Shown here: piece by piece, positions 37,119-46,708 of the stretch | How positions within the stretch are numbered: the stretch's first letter is position 1 | How the letters are laid out: each line of letters begins with the position of its first letter | Assembly: GCF_014697125.1 (NCBI RefSeq) | Contig: NZ_JACJRG010000041.1 | Coordinates: forward strand, 1 to 53,495 | Length of the DNA stretch: 53,495 bases | Reading direction: 5' to 3' | Origin: Anabaena minutissima FACHB-250 | GTDB lineage: Bacteria > Cyanobacteriota > Cyanobacteriia > Cyanobacteriales > Nostocaceae | The notes under the pieces: generated by a model | Told to the model about the DNA's origin: nothing | Seen by the model: only the letters and a program-made list of their open reading frames with translations | Databases searched by the model: none | Position numbers and translations under genes: made by a program

Positions 37119-39839
37119 ATGATTACAATTGATTCGCCCTACCTATCGGAATTTACTCCAAAATACAGTGCGGCTATAGTCAGCGAGGCGGCGTTAACTG
37201 AAGATAACTTTGCGCCTTTGGTAGCACTAGATTTTGGTGGCAATGAATCAGTAGTCATCGAAAACCCCACAGGAGCGGAACAACTCCCAGAAGACTGGCA
37301 ACAGGTCACAATCGCGATCGCTAACGGGCAAGTATTAACGCCAGCCAATAACCCAGAGTCACCCCAAATCGGAGAATTCCTCTACAATCCCTACACCAAT
37401 ACAGTAGAGGTGTTTACGGTTTCCCCGGTGCGATCGCTCATCATCTATGGAAGCCCCAGAACCATACCTTTCGCCCCTCCCCTGCTCCCACCTCCCTACC
37501 CAGCACTGTTTACCAATATTCCAATTCAAGGGACTGGGCAGATAGATCGCAGTCTTGAAAATCACCCATCAGCACAGTTTGAACTAGAATCCACGCTTCG
37601 TAAAGCTCAACTGCAAGCCATTTTTGCACCGGGGTCAGAATTGGATTTGTCCGGGATTCCACTCCGAATCAACAACGCCAACATCACTGAACTACCAAGA
37701 GCGATTTACCCCGATTCACGCTGTAAAATCAGTATCAGCTTTGGCGGCAAGTGGGAGAATTATCTAGATGAGCCTGTATTCCTGCGCTCAGATGGCAAAA
37801 GCCCGATTGTTCCTGGCGGCGTATTCCAAGATCCAGAATGCGCGACAGGGACAGCGACTAGCACTAGTGATCCAAATCGCAGTACGACAGTACCAAGGCT
37901 ACTGGGTAAAATTGGCATTCCCTACCGTGGCCCTGTTTTAGAACCTGTTGACATCCCCGGCGATACTCCACTGGATGCCACAGTTAATCCACTACAATTG
38001 CTGGACGAAAGAGTAAGGATTGCTAATTCATTTATTCGTTGGAGTAGTGCAGATGGGGTTGAAATAGTGCCAATTAACGGATTACCTGTGTGGACTTACC
38101 AGGAAGCGGAGATTTTGGGAGAGGTTGAGACGAGTTACGAGGCGATCGCTCGCACTAGTAAAACCCCGATGCAGATTCCCAACCTCAACCCACCGGCACC
38201 GGATTTGGTTAATTTCCCTTCCACTGTCACGCCAGCACCAGTTCCGTTACTAAGTTATAGCCCGCTCACCGCACTATCTTTTGAATACCCCAATGTTGAG
38301 TTAACTGGGGATTTTAATGAAAGGAATAGGGAGCAAGAGGAATTAACTCAAGGCAATAGTAAACCGCGCTACGTGCGAAAACCTGTCACTCGTAATGAAC
38401 GGATTGATGGTGATGTTGATGCTCATGTGCCACCCGATGGGGTGTTTAGTGTGCAGGTGATGAGTTTGTGTTTTGACATTGGTGGCCCAACCAAAAACCG
38501 GGCGATCGTCACAGAGGAAGATGGCGCAGAGGTATCAATCATTAATGAGGCTTGGGGTTTTGTATTCTATGCCGACGAAATCTACAATCCTGCAACGGGG
38601 AAGTTAAGTGGTAATCCCAATGAGTATTGGAAGTGCTTAAAACGGACACGCACAGATTACATCTACGACAAAGCTACGGGATATCTGTTGTACGTTTACG
38701 AGTCTGGCTACAACACAGTCCGCTACAGGCAAGAGTCCGCCGAAAACCCAGAGACACTAGAATTAGATCCAGCAGAAGATGAGTATTCGCTCTACAAGTT
38801 CTTCCAGATCCCAGTGCAGACCCGCACTAGCTACTTTTTGCGCCTCATGCCTGACTACAGTACAGAAGGCGCGGTGGAATACATTAAGGTCTGCAACCGT
38901 GACGGCACAGCTAGTTTACAAGCTGTGTATGACCCCAATTTTGCACCTCCTTACTATGTAGAGTCTGAGCGATCTGAGTCGGTGGCATTTGCTTCGCGTC
39001 CGAACCCCGAAAATGAAGGGTTAACTATTGAAGCAGGCGATCGCCCCGCACCTGATTTGATTGTGGGGGAAGAATCGCGATTCGACAGTTACACACAAGT
39101 AATCGAAGCAGTGTACGAGGAAAAACTTGTAGGGTTTGAGGGTGGCTATCCAGTGTATGAGCGTGGGCAAGAACTATCCCCCGCCAAGTTTGTTAAATAC
39201 CAGAAAAAATTCAAAGCCCAAGGAGCGCAAATTGCTGAGGCGATTGAGGAAACATCAATTGAGCAGGGTACAGAAATGCCACCACAGGCTACCAGAAGGC
39301 CGCCTGTGTATGTTAGAGAAGAAGCGGATACCAGGGATAAACTAGAGGAGGTAAAGCCAGAGTACCGCTATTTCTTGAGAACTGCTGGTTACGGTGAAAG
39401 CGATCCAGTTGGCGGGTCTGAAAGTTTTCCCCTGGCTAAAACTTTCGACGATGCGCTGACTGCCGCTAAGTGCAAAGCTGCAATTGAGAATTGGCGCAAT
39501 GGCTTACAGGAAAGATTGCGGATTGCTGGTAATTTGCGGATCAAGGAAGGCGATCGCTTTAACTACTATTGCAACGGCGAACTTAGAGAAAGAATTGTTT
39601 TGTCTGTCTCTCACAGCTTCAATATCTTGGGACTAGTAGCAGGCAAAACCCAAGTTACCCTCACCACAGACTTAACCTTGGGTGCGTGGCGACTACCTCC
39701 GGTTGAATTTAGCAAGGTACTAATTCCGAGGCAGGAATTGAGCGGGAGTGCGATTTTAGTAGTTGACCAGACATTGGGCGAGGTATTACCTTGGTCTAGG
39801 ATTAGGTCTAGACGAAATCCAGAGGCGCAGGAAATCTAA
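37119..39839 (+). CDS. Large tail/hub-like virion protein
   Basis: 906 residues from ATG 37119. Beta-rich throughout, Pro/Tyr-rich, no signal peptide. The C-terminal part (GDRFNYYCNGELRERIVLSVSHSFNILGL...TQVTLTTDLTLGAW) resembles the closing beta domain of phage tail-tip or hub proteins. Other virion genes lie on the opposite strand, so it is expressed separately. It begins directly after a terminator with no ribosome-binding site, so the true start may be different. Contains an STRR-like C-rich stretch at 37474-37501. Tail role likely, exact part unknown. Confidence 0.6.
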   Translation: MITIDSPYLSEFTPKYSAAIVSEAALTEDNFAPLVALDFGGNESVVIENPTGAEQLPEDWQQVTIAIANGQVLTPANNPESPQIGEFLYNPYTNTVEVFTVSPVRSLIIYGSPRTIPFAPPLLPPPYPALFTNIPIQGTGQIDRSLENHPSAQFELESTLRKAQLQAIFAPGSELDLSGIPLRINNANITELPRAIYPDSRCKISISFGGKWENYLDEPVFLRSDGKSPIVPGGVFQDPECATGTATSTSDPNRSTTVPRLLGKIGIPYRGPVLEPVDIPGDTPLDATVNPLQLLDERVRIANSFIRWSSADGVEIVPINGLPVWTYQEAEILGEVETSYEAIARTSKTPMQIPNLNPPAPDLVNFPSTVTPAPVPLLSYSPLTALSFEYPNVELTGDFNERNREQEELTQGNSKPRYVRKPVTRNERIDGDVDAHVPPDGVFSVQVMSLCFDIGGPTKNRAIVTEEDGAEVSIINEAWGFVFYADEIYNPATGKLSGNPNEYWKCLKRTRTDYIYDKATGYLLYVYESGYNTVRYRQESAENPETLELDPAEDEYSLYKFFQIPVQTRTSYFLRLMPDYSTEGAVEYIKVCNRDGTASLQAVYDPNFAPPYYVESERSESVAFASRPNPENEGLTIEAGDRPAPDLIVGEESRFDSYTQVIEAVYEEKLVGFEGGYPVYERGQELSPAKFVKYQKKFKAQGAQIAEAIEETSIEQGTEMPPQATRRPPVYVREEADTRDKLEEVKPEYRYFLRTAGYGESDPVGGSESFPLAKTFDDALTAAKCKAAIENWRNGLQERLRIAGNLRIKEGDRFNYYCNGELRERIVLSVSHSFNILGLVAGKTQVTLTTDLTLGAWRLPPVEFSKVLIPRQELSGSAILVVDQTLGEVLPWSRIRSRRNPEAQEI
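37474..37501. repeat. STRR-like C-rich heptamers in the tail gene
   Basis: Four imperfect 7-mers (CCCCTCC, CCTGCTC, CCACCTC, CCTACCC) encode the Pro-rich stretch PPLLPPPYP. It resembles Nostoc-type STRR sequences but is degenerate. Confidence 0.4.
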
Positions 39840-40003
39840 TGTACACCCAACAAGAAATAGTCAAACTTTACAAACAATTGATACCGTCAATTGTCGAGGC
39901 TGATGGAAAATTAAAAATTACTTTACGGGGACAAGGATTTACAATTAAGCAAGCGATCGCCCCTGTCCAAAAAGTTAGCACCAGAAACCTGCAATATCGC
40001 TAG
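39839..40003 (+). CDS. Small protein coupled to the tail gene
   Basis: 54 residues (starts MYTQQEIVKL, ends RNLQYR), with ATG sharing a base with the tail gene stop (TAATG). Its stop overlaps that of the convergent gene by four bases (CTAG). Basic; function unknown. Confidence 0.6.
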   Translation: MYTQQEIVKLYKQLIPSIVEADGKLKITLRGQGFTIKQAIAPVQKVSTRNLQYR

Positions 40004-41856
40004 TCAGGCGAGTAATCCACGTCTAAAAAATCCCTAAAAAACAAATCCTCTGGCAGTGTATCGGTAGCGATCGCCTCTACCTTCACTTTCTCCACCCCAG
40101 TCCTAAAAACACTGCCATTAATTATTTTCCATACCTCGACATAATTAATAATTTTTTCTTCTAATTCTTCAATTGATACTGGCTTTACCTTATAGAAAAC
40201 ATTCTTTACTAATCTGCAATACCGATTATCGGTATACCTCAGATAAGCAGTTGTATCTAGACCGGGCGAGGTTGCGCCATATAAGTCAACCTGCCTATAC
40301 CTTGGATCTAAAAAATTAACAGCATCATTAAAGATAAAATCTGGATCTGATTTTTTGAAATCAGTTGTATTGTTTAAATTGCTGACAGGTGAAAGGTAGT
40401 TATTGGCGACGATAGCATTGTAAATAAATTCAGGGTCATTAACTATAACTAAATTATAGTAACTCCCATTGTTTAAGATGAAACTCCCACTAGTTGAGGC
40501 AAAAGAGCAATAGGGTGTAGTTGCTGGGGTGTCTAATATTTGTAAGGTAAATTGAGAGTCATAGCTAATAATTTCACACCTAGCCAACCAATATTGATTA
40601 TTAAATATATTAGAAAATAAAATCTCTTGTCCTACTAATGTGGGGAAATACTCAGAGAGTGAACCTACCGCAGTTTCCTCGTAAAAATAATTACTCTCTG
40701 GATCTGGCAATACCGTAAACGTGTCACCAATATTTAAATTGTGAACGCTCTTATTCCCGCCTCCAGAAAAATTATGATTGACGCGAACACCGTCTAAAGT
40801 ATTAAGTAAGGTGTAATTATCCCCACGGTAAAATCTAATTTCCCTAGATTGAGTAACCGTTTCACCCTGTTGGTCAAAAGCGAGATATTCAGTAATCTTT
40901 GTATTATCTCTACCAACTTGAATTATATTTTCCCCTGTAAAAGTTCTAGATAATTGATTAGTACCTGAATAGGTCGAATCAAAACTAGCAACGCCCCCAA
41001 GCAGAGGAACTGGGGTAGAGTAGCTATGCTCACTTGTCTCAGCATTAATTATAGTTTCACCATTATTTGGTGTTATGCAATAAGTCGTGCCAAAATATTC
41101 GGCAGGTAAATCTTGATAGTAATTATCTAATATTCTCGTTAATTTCGTCCTTTGAACCATCCTAGGAGTACCAGCTAAGATACCCTCGCCTAAATACCTG
41201 TAGGCTTTTGTGTGATCGTAACCTGGAAGATAGTTTAAGTTATATTCAGTAGCTTGTTGGTTATTAATATAAATAATTTTAAAAAAATTAGCTTCAGGAT
41301 TAATTGGAAGAAGTGGGTCAACAGGAAACCGATTAATTGCAGGTGTTTTGTACTGGTTGCCTATGCAAGCAATAAACTTTCTCTTCCCCAAGTTAACCAA
41401 ATCAGATAATTCAAATTCAGGAAAAAATACTCCATCTTCAATTTGATTAGCACTTACGCCCGCGTATACTTCAGAATGAATGAGCAATGGCGTAGGGCGA
41501 TCGCCTCCTATGTACCAGTTCAAACGCTGCTCTGTTGATGTTTGAACGATTTCATAAAATAATACCTGGAGACTTCCTCGTTTTTTACCTTTGTTCTTTG
41601 TTCTTCTTAATTCAATATTCCTTGTTGATTCTTGGGGAATGGTTGCAATTTGAGTATCAACTAATAACCATTCTCCGGTATCAAGTTGCGCCGCCATACA
41701 TTCACCGCGTGGCACATTACCGAAGCATCTAGCTTGTAACCGCCTCCCTTCTATTGCAACCCAAAGCATTTGATTGTTTCTACCACCGCTTGTAGTTACA
41801 GCAGCGAATCTTTTTTTAAGGAACTGTTGCCAAGTATCTTTTAATTGCTTGTCCAC
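40000..41856 (-). CDS. Large structural protein, probable tail fibre or appendage
   Basis: 618 residues, rich in Asn/Tyr/Ser/Thr and beta-structure (GGVASFDSTYSGTNQLSRTF; FASTSGSFILNNGSYYNLVI), the composition of phage fibre or baseplate appendage proteins. No signal peptide or membrane helix. It is the last gene of the virion operon, the usual place for host-recognition proteins. No named domain recognised. Confidence 0.55.
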   Translation of the reverse strand: MDKQLKDTWQQFLKKRFAAVTTSGGRNNQMLWVAIEGRRLQARCFGNVPRGECMAAQLDTGEWLLVDTQIATIPQESTRNIELRRTKNKGKKRGSLQVLFYEIVQTSTEQRLNWYIGGDRPTPLLIHSEVYAGVSANQIEDGVFFPEFELSDLVNLGKRKFIACIGNQYKTPAINRFPVDPLLPINPEANFFKIIYINNQQATEYNLNYLPGYDHTKAYRYLGEGILAGTPRMVQRTKLTRILDNYYQDLPAEYFGTTYCITPNNGETIINAETSEHSYSTPVPLLGGVASFDSTYSGTNQLSRTFTGENIIQVGRDNTKITEYLAFDQQGETVTQSREIRFYRGDNYTLLNTLDGVRVNHNFSGGGNKSVHNLNIGDTFTVLPDPESNYFYEETAVGSLSEYFPTLVGQEILFSNIFNNQYWLARCEIISYDSQFTLQILDTPATTPYCSFASTSGSFILNNGSYYNLVIVNDPEFIYNAIVANNYLSPVSNLNNTTDFKKSDPDFIFNDAVNFLDPRYRQVDLYGATSPGLDTTAYLRYTDNRYCRLVKNVFYKVKPVSIEELEEKIINYVEVWKIINGSVFRTGVEKVKVEAIATDTLPEDLFFRDFLDVDYSPD

Positions 41857-42551
41857 AACAGTCTCACCACATCAAAAATCAATCCTAACTTTGCCCAAAA
41901 TAACCTCTCTTCCCACTTCTCTAAATCAGTATCGGGGAAGCTGTAGAGCAAGGAACTTAAATAATTGCTATGCCCTAATTCATCTTGAGTAATCTGAGAG
42001 GCGATCGCCTTCAATTTCTCAGAGCAATTTGATTGAGAAAGTGCTTGATAAAACTTACAAGTCTCGCTCTCAAGTGCCTGCATAAATGCTAGACGATCGC
42101 CCCAACCATAATCAAATGCACTCTTGTTCTTAAAAAGAATTCTCAAAGAAATATACCTTTTACTCAGTCCATCCAAGTTCTCGAAAATAGCAACAACCTT
42201 TTGACCTGGATGGGTGGCTGAATCCCATTCCAGTTGTTTACCGTCCTGTCTTGAAAAGTTGCCTAGTTCAACAGTTTCTTCCTCATTGCGAACAAGACTT
42301 AAAAATCGCCCATTGTTCTTGACTGGTAGGCGAAGTTTCCCGTCTGCCAAAGAAGACAGCATCTTGCCATGCTTATGCTCTTCCTGGGAATGTTTTAATA
42401 GGAGCTTTGCTAGATTGGGGTAGTTGTCTTTTGTGGCAGCAACCGATAGTTTTTCACAGAAAGTTGACACGCCAAACTCTATATTCGATAGAGTTTTAAT
42501 CAGCTTCTGTTCATGCTTGCATTCCAAATAAATTAATAATTTGTACAACAT
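41841..42551 (-). CDS. Ferritin-like diiron protein inside the virion operon
   Basis: 236 residues. A four-helix bundle with the full carboxylate/His ligand pattern: Glu33 (FCEKL), ExxH at 58-61 (QEEHKHG), Glu161/163 (ALESETCKFYQ) and ExxH at 191-194 (DELGHSNYL). This is the rubrerythrin/ferritin-like diiron site. Such proteins handle iron, peroxide or oxidations. ATG 42551 shares a base with the upstream stop (TAATG), and it overlaps the fibre gene by 16 bp, so it is co-expressed with virion genes. The role in a phage is unknown. Confidence 0.75.
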   Translation of the reverse strand: MLYKLLIYLECKHEQKLIKTLSNIEFGVSTFCEKLSVAATKDNYPNLAKLLLKHSQEEHKHGKMLSSLADGKLRLPVKNNGRFLSLVRNEEETVELGNFSRQDGKQLEWDSATHPGQKVVAIFENLDGLSKRYISLRILFKNKSAFDYGWGDRLAFMQALESETCKFYQALSQSNCSEKLKAIASQITQDELGHSNYLSSLLYSFPDTDLEKWEERLFWAKLGLIFDVVRLLWTSN

Positions 42552-43153
42552 TAAGAGAAACCCATTAACGTACAAGTGTTGCCATCCACAACAAAACATA
42601 CCCCATCAAAGAGGTCGCCGTTGTCCGGGTTTTTGGCAAAGATAGAAATCCAACGATAAGTGGAATCTATATCTATCTCTACAGTCCCGCCCGTGTGGGG
42701 CAACTCTGCTGCAAACTCCCTACCCGTTAATTCTGTGTTGGGCAATTCGCTCCAACGGTGAATCTGAATCGAAGTGCTACCGGAGGTGATTGTAATATCA
42801 AAGCCTGGGACGATTTCCAGCTTTAGCCCCATTTGGGGCGCGTAAAAAGTAAAAGCTTTACCCCCAATAGTGCAATCATCAGTGCAGGTAATTAGCCCTC
42901 CAAAGGAAACTCCACTACCACCATTGCCTCCAAACTGAAACCACCTCCCGGTAGTATCGGTGGGGTTAACAATACTGGGTAAATCCTCAGTGTTGCTAGC
43001 TGAGGCATCATATTGATACCAAGCGCGATCGCCCTCGCCATTATCCCCCACTGCTAGGAACAATTTATCTACTCTCTTGGGGGTGGTGCTGCTAGTCAAT
43101 GCTTTGAGAGCCGCAATGTCTTCAACTACTAAAGAGTCGTAAATAAAGGCCAT
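42551..43153 (-). CDS. Virion-associated protein
   Basis: 200 residues. VVEDIAALKALTSSTTPKRVDKLFLAVGD...GRWFQFGG is a small motif common in phage fibre or tail-spike N-termini. The C-terminal half is beta-rich (GFDITITSGSTSIQIHRW). Likely a fibre accessory or appendage protein. Confidence 0.6.
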   Translation of the reverse strand: MAFIYDSLVVEDIAALKALTSSTTPKRVDKLFLAVGDNGEGDRAWYQYDASASNTEDLPSIVNPTDTTGRWFQFGGNGGSGVSFGGLITCTDDCTIGGKAFTFYAPQMGLKLEIVPGFDITITSGSTSIQIHRWSELPNTELTGREFAAELPHTGGTVEIDIDSTYRWISIFAKNPDNGDLFDGVCFVVDGNTCTLMGFS

Positions 43154-43156
43154 ATA

Positions 43157-45202
43157 TCAAATAGATAGAACGTTTCCATTAGCATCAACCAATATACTCC
43201 CACTACTATCAACCAATATTTTGTCGAAGTCTGCGTCCGCGATAGGGAGGCTAAAAGTTAGATAGCTGTTTCCTCCAACACCAGTATTAGTAACTGTAGC
43301 CGGAGAACCATTTGGAAGAATAGTAATATCTGGATTTACTTCGATTTCGGGTATCAATCCCCCTGGTAATTCTGGGATACAGGGCGGGGAAGCGTGGGAT
43401 ATCTTAGTGATTTGGTTGCCATCATACTCGAAGCTATAGGCAGCGCGGTAACTAGTAACGGGGAAGCTGCCACCAGTGCTAGGCGCGATCGCTACTACAC
43501 TCGGTGCAAATAAACTAAAGTCCTCACCTGCCGTGGGCAAGTCAGGAACAATTGTTCCTGAAGTCCATGCGGTGAGGGTGATAATTTGAGATATTCCAGC
43601 TACAACTAAAGAACCGGAAAACCTGCGAATCTCTAGGGTATCTTGACGTTGGAGGTAGATATTTACTCTTGCGGGGTTAAAAAAACCTTTTGTACTACCT
43701 GCAATTACATCTGGGTAATCGCTTCTAATTACGCCGTAGCCGTCGGCATCGCAAGGGTAGGTGAGGGTTAGTTGGATGGATTGTCCAGAGGCGATCGCAC
43801 TGTAGCTACTCCATGCCCCAGATGTACTTTCTCCCTCCGCCGTAGAGGCGATCGCTCTAATATCTTCACTAGCTGTTGGCGTGTACGCGGCAATCTCGGC
43901 GTATACAGCAGAGTTACCATTGATGATAATTTTCTGCCCTGCTGTATCAGGAAGAAGTCCGCCAAACACCCGACGAGGCTTGGCGGGGAAATCATAACTA
44001 CCTATTATCGCTGTTCCTGCTAGGATATCAAAGCTAAGTCCGGTGTTGGGGACGACGCGGTATTGGTCATCAATGTTGTAGACAGCGTTTTTTAATATCT
44101 TGCCGACCGGGTTGAAGTCCCCCGACTGGGTACGAGTGACCGGAAACACGCCGACAATTGATTTGGGGGTAATAGAGGAACTTCCATCATCTAGTTCCCC
44201 TGGGGCGAAGAATGGTTTGATAGCGAGGGCGATCGCCTCTCCTGGCTGTAAGTCATCGGAGGTGATAAAGGGTGTACTTACTTTCGGTGTCCACGAAAAG
44301 TAAGCTCCGACGTTTTTGAATTCCAATCCGTCAGCGTCAGTTGTACGGATTTCGCCATCAGTTCCCACAAAACCGATAAATTTCACCATGAACAGCCCAT
44401 TGAGCAGGTTGGGGCTACGCTTGTTGTTATACTCCAACTCAATCCCAAATTCTGTCCCAGCCGGTACTGGATTACTATTGTCGTTGTAAATCCAGTATCT
44501 AGCCTCCCAGCTAGGGAGATATTTTCCTAGGGTTTCACCTGGGTATGGGGGTGTGGGTATCGTAGTAGCTGGGTTGATTGAGGCAATAGGGCGATCGCAC
44601 CCTACCCCAAGACGGGTATTTGATACATAGGTACTAGCTCCCCCAATCCTTACCCACTGCCCAATATCGGCGACGATGACATCCACGCTAGGGGTCAAGT
44701 CCGAGTCGGCGCGATACTCAAACCATTTACTTTCGGCTGTCACAAACCGCGCTTGACCGTCTAGTCTGTCTGCGCCTGTAGGGAAATTAGCCAGTGTGGC
44801 GATACTAGGAGCTAGCTTTAGATGTTCATCTTTTGTTAGTTCTAGGGTAAAAGGTAGCTCAGTTTGTAGTGATTGGGGGTCTATTCCTTCACCATATTGA
44901 TAATTAGGAATCCTGGCTATTTGTACGTGGGTACTAGGGTCTGAGGTAGCCCCCGCACTAATTACAAAATAGTGAATATCCCAGCCATCCTTGCGGATAG
45001 AGTCTGGGATAGTAATGGCTATGTCTTGAGAAGGAGAATAGGCGATCGCTCCACTGACCGAGGGAATATTGAATCCCGCTCTATTTTGCAATTGGCAAGA
45101 GAAATAAAGCGTACCACCAAGAGTAAGTGTACCACCGCTATTAACTTCTATTTCAAATAGTGGACAAGTGTTACCAATTCCAGCGTATTGTGCTATTAAC
45201 AT
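43157..45202 (-). CDS. Large beta-rich tail fibre/spike-like protein
   Basis: 681 residues, Gly/Ser/Thr/Pro-rich, made mainly of beta strands (SGAIAYSPSQDIAITIPDSI; NGSAVY-like repeats). The segment GADRLDGQARFVTAESKWFEY resembles the WF/Y motif of fibre linkers seen in the neighbouring protein. The C-terminus (FDKILVDSSGSILVDANGNVL) is a collagen-free repeat end. A tail fibre or baseplate role is inferred. Contains palindrome copy 3. Confidence 0.6.
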   Translation of the reverse strand: MLIAQYAGIGNTCPLFEIEVNSGGTLTLGGTLYFSCQLQNRAGFNIPSVSGAIAYSPSQDIAITIPDSIRKDGWDIHYFVISAGATSDPSTHVQIARIPNYQYGEGIDPQSLQTELPFTLELTKDEHLKLAPSIATLANFPTGADRLDGQARFVTAESKWFEYRADSDLTPSVDVIVADIGQWVRIGGASTYVSNTRLGVGCDRPIASINPATTIPTPPYPGETLGKYLPSWEARYWIYNDNSNPVPAGTEFGIELEYNNKRSPNLLNGLFMVKFIGFVGTDGEIRTTDADGLEFKNVGAYFSWTPKVSTPFITSDDLQPGEAIALAIKPFFAPGELDDGSSSITPKSIVGVFPVTRTQSGDFNPVGKILKNAVYNIDDQYRVVPNTGLSFDILAGTAIIGSYDFPAKPRRVFGGLLPDTAGQKIIINGNSAVYAEIAAYTPTASEDIRAIASTAEGESTSGAWSSYSAIASGQSIQLTLTYPCDADGYGVIRSDYPDVIAGSTKGFFNPARVNIYLQRQDTLEIRRFSGSLVVAGISQIITLTAWTSGTIVPDLPTAGEDFSLFAPSVVAIAPSTGGSFPVTSYRAAYSFEYDGNQITKISHASPPCIPELPGGLIPEIEVNPDITILPNGSPATVTNTGVGGNSYLTFSLPIADADFDKILVDSSGSILVDANGNVLSI
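43543..43560. repeat. Dispersed 18-bp palindrome, copy 3
   Basis: CAGGAACAATTGTTCCTG, identical to 12014-12031; inside the fibre-like gene. Confidence 0.85.
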
Positions 45203-45214
45203 TTTTATTTATAA

Positions 45215-45709
45215 TTACACAATAACCATCAGACAGTTTTCATCAAAGCTAAATTTCATATTTGTAGAAGTGGCGATCGCATTCAGTTGCGCGATTTGCT
45301 CCGGTGTGGGAAACGATGATCCAGTTACTAACAAATTCCACTGAATGACTAATAACTGATATCCTTCAGAACTCAAATCATTTCCTGATACGGCAGAACT
45401 TACGCTTAAGTTTTCCAGGACAACCCAAGTTTTTTGATTGCTCGTAGTTTCCCGGAAAATTTGATAAATTTCTGTTTGAAAAATTTGTGCTGTAAAACTT
45501 GACCAATCCGGTTTTACAGGGATAGGAGTAGGAGAATCTGCATCTAGTTCAGATTGAATGCTACTCAAAAAATCAGAGTAGTCCAATCCGGTTGTAAATT
45601 TTAAAAGTTCACTTTTAATTGTCTGTTCTCCTACCTCGAAAATTTCGTAGTAGAAAACTTCGATTTCATTAGGTGGAAAGAATTGAACTCTGTCAATTAA
45701 TCTAGTCAT
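45215..45709 (-). CDS. Hypothetical tail-region protein
   Basis: 164 residues, acidic and mixed alpha/beta, without recognised domain. It lies between two fibre-like genes with short gaps (12 and 21 bp), so it is probably a tail or fibre accessory. Confidence 0.6.
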   Translation of the reverse strand: MTRLIDRVQFFPPNEIEVFYYEIFEVGEQTIKSELLKFTTGLDYSDFLSSIQSELDADSPTPIPVKPDWSSFTAQIFQTEIYQIFRETTSNQKTWVVLENLSVSSAVSGNDLSSEGYQLLVIQWNLLVTGSSFPTPEQIAQLNAIATSTNMKFSFDENCLMVIV

Positions 45710-45730
45710 TTCAATTTTTAATCCTCGTAA

Positions 45731-46708
45731 CTAAATAGGTAATTTGAATCCCCAGAAGTGAGATAGAACCGAACTAACCGTGTAACTAAAAGATGCGCCA
45801 AATAAGTTAACAACAAGCGTTACAGTTTGACCAGCAGTTAAACCAGAAATTAAACTCGAACCTATCGGAACATATATACCTGCACCTGCGGCAATTGCAA
45901 CCTCCGCTATCCTTCTGTATCCAACCCCGTTTACTTGGAGTTGTAAACCAAATATTCTCGGAGATGCGTCCAGATTAGTGATGTAGACTCCCCCACCAAA
46001 AAGATACGTGCCGTTGAATCCAGACGGTACGACAAAGTTTGAACCAGAAAACGCTGAATTAGTATCTAGCTGCTCATTCCCAAAAACTACTGCAACATCA
46101 GTGCTTTGTGTCTGATCTGCTTGAGATGTCGCCATAAATGCAGGTCGGCATATTTGCAGCAGATTTAACCCATTGGCAATAACATTTCCGCCAATATGAG
46201 CATCGCCAGCAACACCAACACCACCTGCAAATCTTGCTGAACCTGTAGTGGTTGATGTGCTGGCTGTTGTGTCGGTAACAGCAATAGGAGAGTTTTGAAA
46301 CTCTGTTAGTGTACTAGTAAATTTTTGACGTACCGTAGCCCCATTCAAAATATCTAATACGTTAGCAGAACCAATTCCTGCCCTAAAAATCCAGTTCCAA
46401 GTAGAGCCTGTAGTTCTTCTTAGTATTAGTGAAGTTGTAGCAGCACTAGCCCCGGTACTTTCAGCAATCAGATTCGCTGCCCCAGAAGATTGGGTATCAG
46501 CGACTAAGCTAACCCCTCCTGCTGATACTCTAACTGCAACACTAGAACTAAAAGTTTTTATTCCCGCAACAGTTTGATCGCCCGTCAGCTTTACAGATTC
46601 AGCATCAACTTCAGTGATCGCATCTTGAACAGTAGTAGCCGAAATCCCCCCTACAGGAGTAAAGCGAACAGCTAAAGCTGTTAACAATCCCCGAAATAAT
46701 CCCGACAT
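45731..46708 (-). CDS. Tail fibre protein with C1q-like end
   Basis: 325 residues from ATG 46708 (TAATG with the upstream stop). LTGDQTVAGIKTFSSS is the widespread phage fibre repeat, and STTTGSARFAGGVGVAGDAHIGGN is a second fibre motif. The C-terminal ~130 residues (STDVAVVFGNEQLDTNSAF, VPSGFNGTYLFGGGVYI) resemble C1q/TNF-like receptor-binding trimers. Probably the host-recognition fibre. Confidence 0.8.
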   Translation of the reverse strand: MSGLFRGLLTALAVRFTPVGGISATTVQDAITEVDAESVKLTGDQTVAGIKTFSSSVAVRVSAGGVSLVADTQSSGAANLIAESTGASAATTSLILRRTTGSTWNWIFRAGIGSANVLDILNGATVRQKFTSTLTEFQNSPIAVTDTTASTSTTTGSARFAGGVGVAGDAHIGGNVIANGLNLLQICRPAFMATSQADQTQSTDVAVVFGNEQLDTNSAFSGSNFVVPSGFNGTYLFGGGVYITNLDASPRIFGLQLQVNGVGYRRIAEVAIAAGAGIYVPIGSSLISGLTAGQTVTLVVNLFGASFSYTVSSVLSHFWGFKLPI

